Shown here one piece after another: positions 7,358 to 20,978 of a stretch of 64,000 nt of DNA. The DNA comes from Sphingomonas yunnanensis (lineage in GTDB: Bacteria > Pseudomonadota > Alphaproteobacteria > Sphingomonadales > Sphingomonadaceae): positions 124,001 through 188,000 of the forward strand of contig NZ_JAIOKB010000002.1 in assembly GCF_019898765.1 (NCBI RefSeq). Direction: 5' to 3'. Made by a program: the position numbers and the translations under genes. How positions within the stretch are numbered: position 1 is the stretch's first letter; each line of letters opens with the position of its first letter. The notes under the pieces are model-generated. The model searched no databases. It was not told the origin of the DNA and worked only from the letters and a program-made list of their open reading frames with translations.

Positions 7358-7403
7358 CTTCCCAAGCTTACGACGAGGGTTCGATTCCCTTCACCCGCTC
7401 CAC
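7358..7403 (+). repeat. attR: 46-bp copy of the tRNA-Gly 3' end
   Basis: Identical to 601-646. Only the 3' part of the tRNA is present, with no D arm or acceptor 5' strand upstream, so it is not a functional tRNA. It marks the right boundary of the element; core chromosome starts at 7404. Confidence 0.93.
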
Positions 7404-7477
7404 TCCTTGCGCCGCGTTCATCCCGCCTTACTGATCGTTAACCAGTGCGTGCTAACGTCCCCCGACACCAAGGGGGG

Positions 7478-7793
7478 ATGTTCCGCGTGGCCTCGCAGCC
7501 TGATATCGACAAACGGCGCGACCCGCGCTTCCATACCGAGTGCCGCGCCATGGCGCGGCTCGCCATCTCGGTGACCATCCTCGACGTCTCGGCCAACGGG
7601 CTGCGCGCGCGCATCTCGCTGCCGCTCGCGGCCGGGACGCTGCTCAAATTCTCGCTGCCGGGGGGCAGCGAGCATCACGCGCGGATCGCTTGGCACGACG
7701 GCGACGTGTTCGGCTGCGAGTTCATGAAGGCGCTCAACTCGCACGAACTACGCCGCGTCGCCGAGGCGAGCAGCAACGCCGCCCCGGTCGCGA

Positions 7794-7804
<11 letters not shown>
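7478..7804 (+). CDS. PilZ domain protein (c-di-GMP receptor)
   Basis: 108 residues from ATG 7478, preceded by AGGGGGG. A single PilZ domain fills the protein. The RxxxR switch is seen as RRDPR, and the D/NxSxxG motif as DVSANGLRARI, the two c-di-GMP contact sites. It is probably an adaptor for motility or surface behaviour; there is no other domain to name its partner. It is the first chromosomal gene right of the island and converges on glgX, overlapping its end by 11 nt. Confidence 0.85.
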
Positions 7805-12753
<4,949 letters not shown>

Positions 12754-12754
12754 G

Positions 12755-14014
12755 TCAGCCGAGGCGATCGATCATCGGCTGGGTGATCAGGCAGACGCCC
12801 TTGTCGGTGCGGCGGAAGCGCTGCGCGTCGGCCTCGGGATCCTCGCCGACGATCAGCCCGTCGGGGATGATCACGCCGCGGTCGAGCACTACCTTGCTCA
12901 GCTTGGCGCCGCGGCCGATGTGGCAATGCGGCAGCACCACCGCCTCGTCGAGCGACGAGAAACTGTGCGCGCGCACGCCGGTCGATACCAGGCTGCGATG
13001 CACGTTCGAGCCCGAGATGATCGTGTCGCCCGCGATCAGGCTCGACACCGCCTGGCCGCGCCGCCCCTCGATGTCGTGGACGAACTTGGCGGGCGGCGTG
13101 AGCTCGGAATAGGTCCACAGCGGCCACTCGCGGTCGTACAGGTCGAGCTGGGGCACCACGTCGGTGAGGTCGATGCTCGCCTCCCAATAGGCGTCGACCG
13201 TGCCGACGTCGCGCCAATAGGCCGCGGGCTCGTCGGGCGAACGGACGCAGCTGGCGGAGAAGCGGTGCGCATAGGCGTTGCCGTTCTTCACCAGGTACGG
13301 GATGATGTCCTTGCCGAAGTCGCGCGCGGAGCCTTCGGTCGCGGCGTCGCGGCGCAGCTGATCGATCAGCAGCCGCGTGTGGAAGACGTAGATGCCGAGG
13401 CTGGCGAGCGCGAGGTCGGGTTGGCCCGGGATCGAGGGTGGGTCGGCGGGCTTCTCGACGAAGTCGATGATCCGGTCCTGCTCGTCGACGTGCATCACGC
13501 CGAATGCGCTCGCCTCGTGCCGCGGTACCTCGAGACAGGCCACGGTGACGTCGGCACCGCTGTCGCAGTGCTGCCGCAGCATGATCTCATAGTCCATCTT
13601 GTAGATGTGATCGCCCGCCAGGATCACCATGAACTCGGGCGCGATATCCTGGATGATGTCGATGTTCTGGTAGACCGCGTCGGCGGTGCCCTCATACCAT
13701 TGGAACTCGCTGATCCGCTGCGACGCCGGCAGGATGTCGAAGCTCTCGTTGCGCTCGGGCCGCAGGAAGTTCCAGCCGCGCTGCAGGTGACGGATCAGCG
13801 AGTGCGCTTTATATTGCGTTGCAACACCGATCCGCCGGATGCCCGAGTTGATCGCGTTGGACAGCGCGAAATCGATGATCCGGCTCTTGCCGCCGAAGTA
13901 GACCGCGGGCTTGGCCCGCGTGTCGGTGAGTTCCTTGAGCCGGCTGCCGCGGCCGCCGGCCAGAACATAGGCCATCGCGTCGCGCGCCAGCGGCTGACCT
14001 CTGCGTTCGTCCAC
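12755..14014 (-). CDS. glgC: Glucose-1-phosphate adenylyltransferase
   Basis: 419 residues starting at GTG 14014, supported by AGAGAGGAG upstream. The N-terminal nucleotidyltransferase loop is [25 protein letters not shown]. [15 protein letters not shown], the substrate loop and a C-terminal left-handed beta helix follow. It makes ADP-glucose, the committed step of glycogen synthesis, and is normally allosteric. First gene of the glgC-glgA-pgm-glgX operon; the promoter must lie in 14015-14145, shared with the divergent small ORF. Confidence 0.94.
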   Translation of the reverse strand: MDERRGQPLARDAMAYVLAGGRGSRLKELTDTRAKPAVYFGGKSRIIDFALSNAINSGIRRIGVATQYKAHSLIRHLQRGWNFLRPERNESFDILPASQRISEFQWYEGTADAVYQNIDIIQDIAPEFMVILAGDHIYKMDYEIMLRQHCDSGADVTVACLEVPRHEASAFGVMHVDEQDRIIDFVEKPADPPSIPGQPDLALASLGIYVFHTRLLIDQLRRDAATEGSARDFGKDIIPYLVKNGNAYAHRFSASCVRSPDEPAAYWRDVGTVDAYWEASIDLTDVVPQLDLYDREWPLWTYSELTPPAKFVHDIEGRRGQAVSSLIAGDTIISGSNVHRSLVSTGVRAHSFSSLDEAVVLPHCHIGRGAKLSKVVLDRGVIIPDGLIVGEDPEADAQRFRRTDKGVCLITQPMIDRLG

Positions 14015-14145
14015 GTCAGACTCCTCTCTGTATCGTCTTTACTGCCGGGCTTGTGCCGGTTAGGTTCGGAACGCTCGAGCAGATTCCGCGTTGCTCAGTC
14101 AGTGATGGCGTATCAAGGAACGACAATGATAAGAGAGGATCTGCA

Positions 14146-14265
14146 ATGGATCGCGCATTTCCGTATCGTTCGCCCGACGGTCTGATCCGCGGGCTGATGA
14201 CGGCCATCATTCCCTCGATCCTGGCCTGGGCCATGATCATCGCATTGCTCACGCGGCTCTTCTGA
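14146..14265 (+). CDS. Small single-pass membrane protein
   Basis: 39 residues from ATG 14146, with GAGAGGA about 9 nt upstream. Polar start MDRAFPYRSPDG, then one hydrophobic helix (about residues 16-38) rich in A, I and L, ending TRLF. It lies on the opposite strand between glgC and glgB and does not overlap either. No family is recognised. The good ribosome site and clean membrane helix argue that it is translated. Confidence 0.5.
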   Translation: MDRAFPYRSPDGLIRGLMTAIIPSILAWAMIIALLTRLF

Positions 14266-14272
14266 GCGCGGT

Positions 14273-16438
14273 TCACCCTTCGAACTCCAGCATCACGGTC
14301 GCCAGCGGCGGCAGGGTAACGTCAGCATAGCCCGCCGCCGCGACGACGCCGCCGAGATTGCCAAGTCCCGATCCCCAATAATCCTGCGCGTCCGAGTTGA
14401 TCAGCTCGCGCCAGCGCCCCGCGAGCGGCAGCGGCACGCGATAGGGCATCCGTGCCACCGGCGTCATGTTGACGATCACTGCCACAGGCGGCGCACCGGG
14501 CGCGCGCCGCAGCCAGGCGAACACCGAGTTCTCCGCGTCGCCGTCGATCAGCCACTCGAAGCCCTCGGGTTCACAGTCGCGGGCATGCAGCGCGCGGTGC
14601 TCGCGATAGACCTTGTTAAGATCGCGCACGAGCTTGCGCACGCCGTCGTGCGCGGACGAGTTGGTCAGCCCCCAGTCGAGCGCGCGTTCCTCGCTCCATT
14701 CCTGACGCTGCGCGAACTCCTGCCCCATGAACAGCAGCTTCTTGCCGGGATAGCCCCACATCATCGCGTAATAAGCGCGCAGGTTGGCGAACTTCTGCCA
14801 GTCGTCGCCGGCCATCTTGGTGAGCATCGAGCCCTTGCCGTGCACCACCTCGTCGTGGCTGATCGGCAGGACGAAATTCTCGCTGAAGGCGTAGACCAGC
14901 CCGAAGGTGATGTTGTGATGGTGGTGGCGGCGGTGGATCGGGTCGCGCGCCATGTACTGGAGCGTGTCGTGCATCCAGCCCATGTTCCACTTGAAGCCGA
15001 AGCCGAGCGCGCTGGCGGCGGCCTCGTCATAGGCGGGCGCGGTGACGCCGGGCCAGCTGGTCGATTCCTCCGCCACGGTGATCACGCCGGGGTGGCGCGC
15101 GTAGACCGCCCGGTTGGTGGCGCGCAGGAACTCGACCGCCTCCCAATTCTCGCGCCCGCCGTCGCTGTTGGGGATCCACTCGCCCGCCTTGCGCGAATAG
15201 TCGCGGTACAGCATCGACGCCACCGCATCGACGCGCAGTCCGTCGACATGGTAGCGCTCGGCCCAGAAGATCGCGTTGTTGACGAGGAAGGCGGACACCT
15301 CGCGCCGCCCGAAATTGTAGATCGCGGTGTTCCAGTCGGGGTGATAGCCCAGCCGCGGGTCCTGGTGCTCGTAGAGCGCGGTACCGTCGAAATGCGCGAG
15401 ACCGTGCGCATCGGTCGGGAAATGCGCGGGCACCCAGTCGAGCAGCACGCCCAGCCCGGCGCGGTGCGCGCCGTCGACGAAGCGCGCGAACCCCTCATGG
15501 TCGCCGAATCGCGCGCTCGGCGCGAACAGGCCGGTGGTCTGATAGCCCCAGCTCGGATCATAGGGATGTTCCGAGATCGGCATGAACTCGATGTGGGTGA
15601 AGCCCATCGCCACGGCGTAGGGGATCAGTCGCTCAGCGAGCTGGTCCCAGCTGAGATACCAGCCGTTCTCGTCGCGATCCCAGCTGCCCGCGTGGACCTC
15701 GTAGATGCTGATTGGCACGCGCCGCGGGTCGACCGAGGCCCAGGCGTCGCGGTGCGCGGCATCGCCCCACTCGTGCGTCGGCGGCGCGGTGGTGAGCGAG
15801 GCGGTCTTCGGGCGCAGCTCGGCGGCGAAGGCGTACGGGTCGGCCTTGAGCGGCTGCATCACGCCGTCGGGGCCGGTGATCGCATATTTGTAGGCGCGGC
15901 CGGCGCCGATGTCGGGGAGGAAGATCTCCCACACGCCGGTGTCGGCGCGCAGCCGCATGCCGTGACGGCGCGCGTCCCAGTCGTTGAAGTCGCCCACCAC
16001 CGCGACGCGCCGCGCGTTGGGCGCCCAGACCGCGAAATGCATGCCCTCGGCGCCCTGGTGGTAAAGCAGGTGCGCGCCGAGCTTGTCGTAGAGGCGGAAA
16101 TGGGTGCCCTCGTTCATCAGCAGGTCGTCGACCGGGCCGAGCACGGGGCCGAAGCTGTACGGGTCGGTCACCCACCATTCCGCCCCGCCGCCGCGCGCGC
16201 GGTAGCGCAGCGGCTGGGGATCGCCATCGATCATTCCCTCGAACAGGCCGCGGTCGTCGACGCGCTCGAGCGCGCCGAGCGGTGCGCCCGCGAGCGTGTG
16301 CGGCTCGGCGCTCTCCGCACCCGGGATCCAGGCGCGCGCGAACGTGCCCTCCGGTCCGGCATGCGCGCCGAGCAGCGCGAACGGGTCGGCGCTGGTGCCG
16401 TCGAGCAGCGCGTCGATCGCTGCCGCCGGGGGTCTCAC
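14273..16438 (-). CDS. glgB: 1,4-alpha-glucan branching enzyme
   Basis: 721 residues from GTG 16438, whose GTGA overlaps the glgP stop; the longer frame upstream only reads antisense-like residues. N-terminal CBM48 domains, then a GH13 barrel with EFMPISEHPYDPSWGYQ, GLRVDAVASMLYRDYSR (nucleophile D), VITVAEESTSWPGVT (acid E) and FVLPISHDEVVHGKGS. It makes alpha-1,6 branches. Standard length. Co-translated with glgP. Confidence 0.94.
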   Translation of the reverse strand: MRPPAAAIDALLDGTSADPFALLGAHAGPEGTFARAWIPGAESAEPHTLAGAPLGALERVDDRGLFEGMIDGDPQPLRYRARGGGAEWWVTDPYSFGPVLGPVDDLLMNEGTHFRLYDKLGAHLLYHQGAEGMHFAVWAPNARRVAVVGDFNDWDARRHGMRLRADTGVWEIFLPDIGAGRAYKYAITGPDGVMQPLKADPYAFAAELRPKTASLTTAPPTHEWGDAAHRDAWASVDPRRVPISIYEVHAGSWDRDENGWYLSWDQLAERLIPYAVAMGFTHIEFMPISEHPYDPSWGYQTTGLFAPSARFGDHEGFARFVDGAHRAGLGVLLDWVPAHFPTDAHGLAHFDGTALYEHQDPRLGYHPDWNTAIYNFGRREVSAFLVNNAIFWAERYHVDGLRVDAVASMLYRDYSRKAGEWIPNSDGGRENWEAVEFLRATNRAVYARHPGVITVAEESTSWPGVTAPAYDEAAASALGFGFKWNMGWMHDTLQYMARDPIHRRHHHHNITFGLVYAFSENFVLPISHDEVVHGKGSMLTKMAGDDWQKFANLRAYYAMMWGYPGKKLLFMGQEFAQRQEWSEERALDWGLTNSSAHDGVRKLVRDLNKVYREHRALHARDCEPEGFEWLIDGDAENSVFAWLRRAPGAPPVAVIVNMTPVARMPYRVPLPLAGRWRELINSDAQDYWGSGLGNLGGVVAAAGYADVTLPPLATVMLEFEG

Positions 16439-18858
16439 AGCACGCCCCAGATCTCGCGCGCATAGTCGCCGATCGTTCGGTCGGACGAGAACCAGCCCAT
16501 GTTGGCGGTGTTGAGGATCGCGCTGCGCTGCCAGCCGTCGCGGTCGCCCCAACGACGGTCGACCTCGCGCTGCGCGGCGGCATAAGCGTCGAAGTCGGCG
16601 GCGACCATGAACCAGTCGTGGTCGTACAGGCCGTTCATGAGATCGCGGTAGCGGTCAGGGTCATCCGGAGAGAACACGCCAGAGGCGATCGCGTTCACCG
16701 CCTGCGCCAGCTCGGCCGAATTTTCGATCACCGCGCGCGGCGCGTACCCGCCCGCGCGCTGGGCTGCTACCTCCTCCGCGGTCATCCCGAAGATCACGAT
16801 ATTCTCGGCGCCGACATGGTCGCGGATCTCGATATTGGCGCCGTCGAGCGTGCCGATCGTCAGCGCGCCGTTGAGCGCGAACTTCATGTTGCCCGTGCCC
16901 GAGGCTTCCATGCCCGCGGTCGAGATCTGCTCGGAGAGATCGGCCGCCGGGACCATCCGCTCGGCGAGGCTGACGTTGTAATTGGGCAGTAACGCCACCT
17001 TGAGCAGCCCGCCGATGCTGGGATCGCCGTTGATCCGGCGCGCCACGTCATTGGCGAGCTTGATGATCAGCTTGGCGTTGACGTAGCTCGACGCGGCCTT
17101 GCCCGCGAACAGCTTGACCCGCGGGGTCCAGTCGCGCTCCGGGTGACTGCGGATCTGGTCGTACAGCGCCACCGTCTCGATCAGGTTGAGCAGCTGGCGC
17201 TTATACTCGTGGATGCGCTTGATCTGGACGTCGAAGATCGCGTCCGGGTCGAGCCGCAACCCGATCGTGTCGCGGACGTGCTCGGCCAGCGCGACCTTGT
17301 TGGCGCGCTTCACCGCGGCGAACTTCTCGCGGAAGCCGGCGTCCTCGGCGAAGGGCGCCAGGGCGGGCAGCTTCTGCGCGTCGTCGGTGAAATCGGGCCC
17401 GATCGCCTCCGCGATCAGCGCGGTCAAGGCCGGATTGCAGCCCTGCAGCCAGCGCCGCGGCGTGATGCCGTTGGTCTTGTTGTTGATCCGGTCGGGGTAG
17501 AGGCGGTGGAGGTCGGCGAAGACGGTCGACTTCATCAGCTGGGTGTGGAGCGCCGCCACGCCGTTGACGCTGTGCGCGCCCGCGAAGGCGAGGTTGGCCA
17601 TGCGCACGCGGCGCTCGCCGCCCTCGTCGATCAGGCTGATCGCGGCGATGGCACGATCGTCGATCCCCTCGGCGGCGCGCGCCTCGCGCAGCAGCCGGGC
17701 GTTGATCGCGTAGACCAATTGCATGTGCCGCGGCAGCAGCCGCTCGAACAGCGGCAGCGGCCAGCTCTCCAGCGCCTCGGGCAGCAGGGTGTGGTTGGTA
17801 TAGCCGAAGGTGGCGCGGGTGATCGCCCAGGCCGCGTCCATATCGAGCTCATGGTGATCGACCAGCAGCCGCATCAGCTCGGCGACCGCCACCGCGGGGT
17901 GGGTGTCGTTGAGCTGGATCGCGGCGCGATCCGGCAGCGTGCGGATGTCGCCGAAATACTGGATGTGGCGGCGGACGATGTCCTGGATCGACGCCGAGGA
18001 GAAGAAATATTCCTGGCGCAGTCGCAGCTCCTGCCCCGCCGCGGTGGAGTCATTGGGGTAGAGCACGCGCACCAGGCTGTCGGCGCGGAGCTGGTCCGCC
18101 ATCGCGCCCTCGAAATCGCCGCGGTTGAAGGCGTCGAGCTTGAACGGGTCGAGGCTGCGCGCGGTCCACAGCCGCAGCGTGTTCACCCGCTTGCCGCGCC
18201 AGCCGACCACGGGCGTGTCGACCGCGACCGCCTCGACCGCCTCGCCCGGCTTCCAGTGGACGCGGCCGGCCTCGTCGCCGGTCACCTCGCCGCCGAAGCC
18301 GACGAAATAGGCGCTCTCGCGGCGCTCGAACTCCCACGGGTTGCCGTGCGCCAGCCAGGTCTCGGGCAGCTCGACCTGCCAGCCGTCGTCGATGCGCTGG
18401 CGGAACATGCCGTTCACGTAGCGGATGCCGTAACCGTAGGCGGGCAGGTCGAGCGTCGCCAGGCTCTCCATGAAACAGGCCGCCAGCCGCCCGAGCCCAC
18501 CGTTGCCGAGCGCGGCGTCGGGCTCCAGCTCCTCGATCGCGACGAGGTCGACGCCGAGCTGGCGCAGCGCGGTGCCGACCTCGTCGCGGTGGCGCAGATT
18601 CGCCAGCGTGTCGCGCAGCAGCCGGCCGATCAGGAACTCGAGGCTGAGATAATAGACCCGCTTGGCGCCGGCAGCGTGCGCCTGCTTGGTGGAGGCCATC
18701 CAGCGCTCGATGATCTCGTTGCGCAGCGTGAGGATGGTCGCCTCGAGCCAGTCGTGCGGGCGCGCGGCGCGCTCGTCCTTGCCGATGCGGTGGACGAGCG
18801 TGTCGATGATGGCGAGCGCGAGCGGCCCGCGCTCGCTGACGTCGGTGGTCGCGGTCAA
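16435..18858 (-). CDS. glgP: Glycogen/starch/alpha-glucan phosphorylase
   Basis: 807 residues, normal for GT35. Seen are YLSLEFLIGRLL, LGNGGLGRLAACFMESLA, the PLP-site region SGTGNMKFALNGALTIGTLDGANIE-like, with the lysine in NMKFALNG, and FKRIHEYKRQ-like IKRIHEYKRQLLN. It releases glucose-1-P from glycogen ends. First glg gene of the glgP-glgB pair; it follows yihY by 36 bp on the same strand, so the three may share a transcript. Confidence 0.94.
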   Translation of the reverse strand: MTATTDVSERGPLALAIIDTLVHRIGKDERAARPHDWLEATILTLRNEIIERWMASTKQAHAAGAKRVYYLSLEFLIGRLLRDTLANLRHRDEVGTALRQLGVDLVAIEELEPDAALGNGGLGRLAACFMESLATLDLPAYGYGIRYVNGMFRQRIDDGWQVELPETWLAHGNPWEFERRESAYFVGFGGEVTGDEAGRVHWKPGEAVEAVAVDTPVVGWRGKRVNTLRLWTARSLDPFKLDAFNRGDFEGAMADQLRADSLVRVLYPNDSTAAGQELRLRQEYFFSSASIQDIVRRHIQYFGDIRTLPDRAAIQLNDTHPAVAVAELMRLLVDHHELDMDAAWAITRATFGYTNHTLLPEALESWPLPLFERLLPRHMQLVYAINARLLREARAAEGIDDRAIAAISLIDEGGERRVRMANLAFAGAHSVNGVAALHTQLMKSTVFADLHRLYPDRINNKTNGITPRRWLQGCNPALTALIAEAIGPDFTDDAQKLPALAPFAEDAGFREKFAAVKRANKVALAEHVRDTIGLRLDPDAIFDVQIKRIHEYKRQLLNLIETVALYDQIRSHPERDWTPRVKLFAGKAASSYVNAKLIIKLANDVARRINGDPSIGGLLKVALLPNYNVSLAERMVPAADLSEQISTAGMEASGTGNMKFALNGALTIGTLDGANIEIRDHVGAENIVIFGMTAEEVAAQRAGGYAPRAVIENSAELAQAVNAIASGVFSPDDPDRYRDLMNGLYDHDWFMVAADFDAYAAAQREVDRRWGDRDGWQRSAILNTANMGWFSSDRTIGDYAREIWGVL

Positions 18859-18894
18859 GTGTCTGGCCCCCGGGCGATGATGTCGATGCGGACC

Positions 18895-19806
18895 CTAACC
18901 GCGCGACGCCGCGGTGGCTATGTCCGAGATGGCGGCGTGACCAGCCCGGCCGCGATAGGCCTGGACGTCGAGCGCGGCGCCGAGCAGGAAAGCGTAGACA
19001 CTGATCCACAGCCAGGTCAGCACCACGATGATCGCGCTGAGCGAGCCGTAGGTCGCGCCGTAATTGCCGAAGTTGGCGACGTAGAGGCTGAAGGCGACGT
19101 TGGCGAGCAGCCATACCGCGGTCGCCACCACCGTCCCCGGCGTCGCCCAGCGCAGTCGCGCGCCGTGGCGGTAGGGCCCGAAGCGGAACAGCAGCGACGC
19201 GCCGGTGATCACCAGTAGCGCGAGCGCGAGATAGGTCGCGACCCGGATCACCACCAGCACCACCGCGGGGAACCAGGGGATCAAAGTACCGATGAACGCG
19301 GCCAGCGCGCTCGCGGCGATGCCGGTCAGCACCAGCACCACGCCGGCGAGCACGATCGCGAAGGAGGTGAGCGTCCAGGTGACGAAGCTACGTTTGTCCT
19401 TGACCTCATAGGCGACGTTGAGCGCGGTCATCATCGAGGTGGCGGCCTTGCTGCCGCCGTACAGCGCGATCGCCAGCGCCAGGAGAATGCCGAGCCCCTT
19501 CTTGCCCTGCGAGCCCGAGACGACCGTGTCGAGCTGCTGCCCGATCAGCACCGCGACGTCGCGAGGGAAGGCGGCGAAGAGCGCGCGTATGTCCTCCTGC
19601 ACCGTCTGCGCGTCGGCGAACAGGCCGTAGCCGAGCACCGTCACCGCCAGGATCGGCGCGATCGAGGAGATGATGTAGAAGGCCGCACCCGCCGCGATCA
19701 GCCCGAGATTGTCGGCGTCGGAGGCGGTGTAGGCGCGCTTCAGCTGGCCCCACCAGTCGGCGCGGAAGGAGCGCCACAGGTCGGCGGAGGAGAGGTCGAC
19801 TCGCAT
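18895..19806 (-). CDS. YihY/BrkB-family membrane protein
   Basis: 303 residues from ATG 19806; residues upstream of this start look like antisense of repeat-rich DNA. Six hydrophobic segments, with AAGAAFYIISSIAPILAV first and the family C-terminal GATYGSLSAIIVVLTWLW. The family (formerly annotated ribonuclease BN) is an inner-membrane protein of unsettled function. The link to glycogen genes is only co-orientation with a 36-bp spacer to glgP. Confidence 0.85.
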   Translation of the reverse strand: MRVDLSSADLWRSFRADWWGQLKRAYTASDADNLGLIAAGAAFYIISSIAPILAVTVLGYGLFADAQTVQEDIRALFAAFPRDVAVLIGQQLDTVVSGSQGKKGLGILLALAIALYGGSKAATSMMTALNVAYEVKDKRSFVTWTLTSFAIVLAGVVLVLTGIAASALAAFIGTLIPWFPAVVLVVIRVATYLALALLVITGASLLFRFGPYRHGARLRWATPGTVVATAVWLLANVAFSLYVANFGNYGATYGSLSAIIVVLTWLWISVYAFLLGAALDVQAYRGRAGHAAISDIATAASRG

Positions 19807-19960
19807 TACCCGGGCAACGCCGCAGCGCGGCGGAGGGTCCGTGGAGTTTTGTTGCGCGGGAGGAAGAGGGCGAAGGGTCACGTTTGCGTAGGCCAAGTCG
19901 CCTGCGAATTGCCTACGCACCGCCCGCGATGCCGCCCTCACGCGCCACCCCCACGCTTTC

Positions 19961-20055
19961 GTCATCCCCGCGAAGGCGGGGATCCAGACGCGCGAGCGTC
20001 GCGCTTCACGACCAGACGTCAGCGTGTCTGGGTTCCCGCCGTCGCGGGAATGACG
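19961..20055. repeat. Two-hairpin intergenic repeat (family C)
   Basis: Arm 1 is TCATCCCCGCGAAGGCGGGG and arm 2 is TCCCGCCGTCGCGGGAATGA, with ATCCAGA and TCTGGGT able to pair across the spacer. It occupies most of the 19807-20117 gap between yihY and sufA; nothing else is evident there. Confidence 0.8.
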
Positions 20056-20117
20056 GAGTGGGGCGAAGGGAGAGGAGCGGGAGCGAACGGTAGTGGATCA
20101 CGCCACCACCCACCCCC

Positions 20118-20471
20118 TCACACCGTGAAGCTCTCCCCGCACCCGCACGCGCCCTTGGCGTTGGGGTTCGCGAACACGAACCCCGCGGTGAAATCGTCCT
20201 CGACCCAGTCCATCGTCGAGCCGATCAGGTACAGCAGCGACGCGCCGTCGACGAACAGCACGCCGCCCGGCGTCTCGATCCGCTCGTCCATCGCGCTGGC
20301 CGCGTCGACATAGTCGACCGAATAGGCCAGCCCCGAGCAGCCGCGCCGCGGCGTCGAGAGCTTCACCCCGACCGCCCCTTCGGGCGCCTTGCCCATCAGT
20401 TCGGCAATACGCGCCTCGGCGCTCGCGGTGAGGTTCAGCGCCGCGGGGCGCGCGCGCAGGGTGGTGGCCAT
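20118..20471 (-). CDS. sufA: Fe-S carrier/scaffold of the HesB/SufA (A-type) family
   Basis: 117 residues from ATG 20471, whose A is shared with the sufT TGA (TGATG). The three A-type cysteines are present: RRGCSGLAY and the terminal CGCGESFTV. It receives clusters from SufBCD and passes them to targets. Last gene of the suf operon. Confidence 0.9.
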   Translation of the reverse strand: MATTLRARPAALNLTASAEARIAELMGKAPEGAVGVKLSTPRRGCSGLAYSVDYVDAASAMDERIETPGGVLFVDGASLLYLIGSTMDWVEDDFTAGFVFANPNAKGACGCGESFTV

Positions 20472-20953
20472 CACAGCATCCCCAGTTCGAGCTTGGCGTC
20501 GTCCGACATCTTCTGCGGGTCCCACGGCGGATCCCACACCAGGTTGACGTCGGCGAAGGCGATCCCCGGCACCGCGGCGACGCGCATCTCCACCTCGCCC
20601 GGCATCGACTCGGCGACCGGACAGTTCGGCGTGGTCAGCGTCATCGTCACCGTCGCCTGGCCGGCGTCGGTCACCTCGACCGCGTAGATCAGGCCCAGGT
20701 CGTAGATGTTGACCGGGATCTCCGGGTCGTAGATCTCCTTGAGCGCGTCGATCACGCCCTCGTACAGCGCCCCGCCGGGCTCGTGCGGTGCCTCGCCGCC
20801 GGCGGGCTGCTGCGCCAGGAAGCCCGCGAGATAGTCGCGCTGGCGCGCGCCCTCGGCGGCGCTGGCCACCGCGGGCTCGACCGCGTCGGACACTTTCGCG
20901 CGCGGCGGCGCCTGCACCGTCTCGACTTCCTCGACCTTGATCGGGTCGCTCAT
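20471..20953 (-). CDS. sufT: SUF-associated DUF59/MIP18-family protein
   Basis: 160 residues. A variable, acidic/proline-rich 60-residue N-terminus precedes the DUF59 domain: YDPEIPVNIYDLGLIY, TTPNCPVAESMPGEV with the conserved cysteine, and WDPPWDPQKMS near the end. The family helps Fe-S maturation; no SufE or SufU is present in this operon. It sits 25 bp after sufS and overlaps sufA. Confidence 0.88.
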   Translation of the reverse strand: MSDPIKVEEVETVQAPPRAKVSDAVEPAVASAAEGARQRDYLAGFLAQQPAGGEAPHEPGGALYEGVIDALKEIYDPEIPVNIYDLGLIYAVEVTDAGQATVTMTLTTPNCPVAESMPGEVEMRVAAVPGIAFADVNLVWDPPWDPQKMSDDAKLELGML

Positions 20954-20978
20954 CGTCCCTCGTCCCTATTCAAAAACG

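Larger units (their letters stand above)
601..7403. mobile_element. Integrative and mobilizable element in tRNA-Gly (6757 bp between repeat copies)
   Basis: The element is bounded by exact 46-bp repeats. It carries an integrase next to attL, a Rep_trans initiator, a MobV relaxase with a structured upstream region, and an RloA/RloB defence pair as cargo. No conjugation apparatus (coupling protein or T4SS) is visible, so it would need a helper to transfer. The minus-strand recombination/replication module and the plus-strand mobilization/cargo module diverge from the gap at 3372-3954. Integration, replication and mobilization roles come from family knowledge; activity is inferred. Confidence 0.9.

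Noticed and set aside
7358..7403. Apparent second tRNA-Gly
   Set aside because: Only the 3' 46 bp are present; the 5' acceptor strand and D arm are missing, so it is attR.
14585..16465. 626-residue plus-strand frame opposite glgB
   Set aside because: No motif, antisense composition; glgB explains the DNA.
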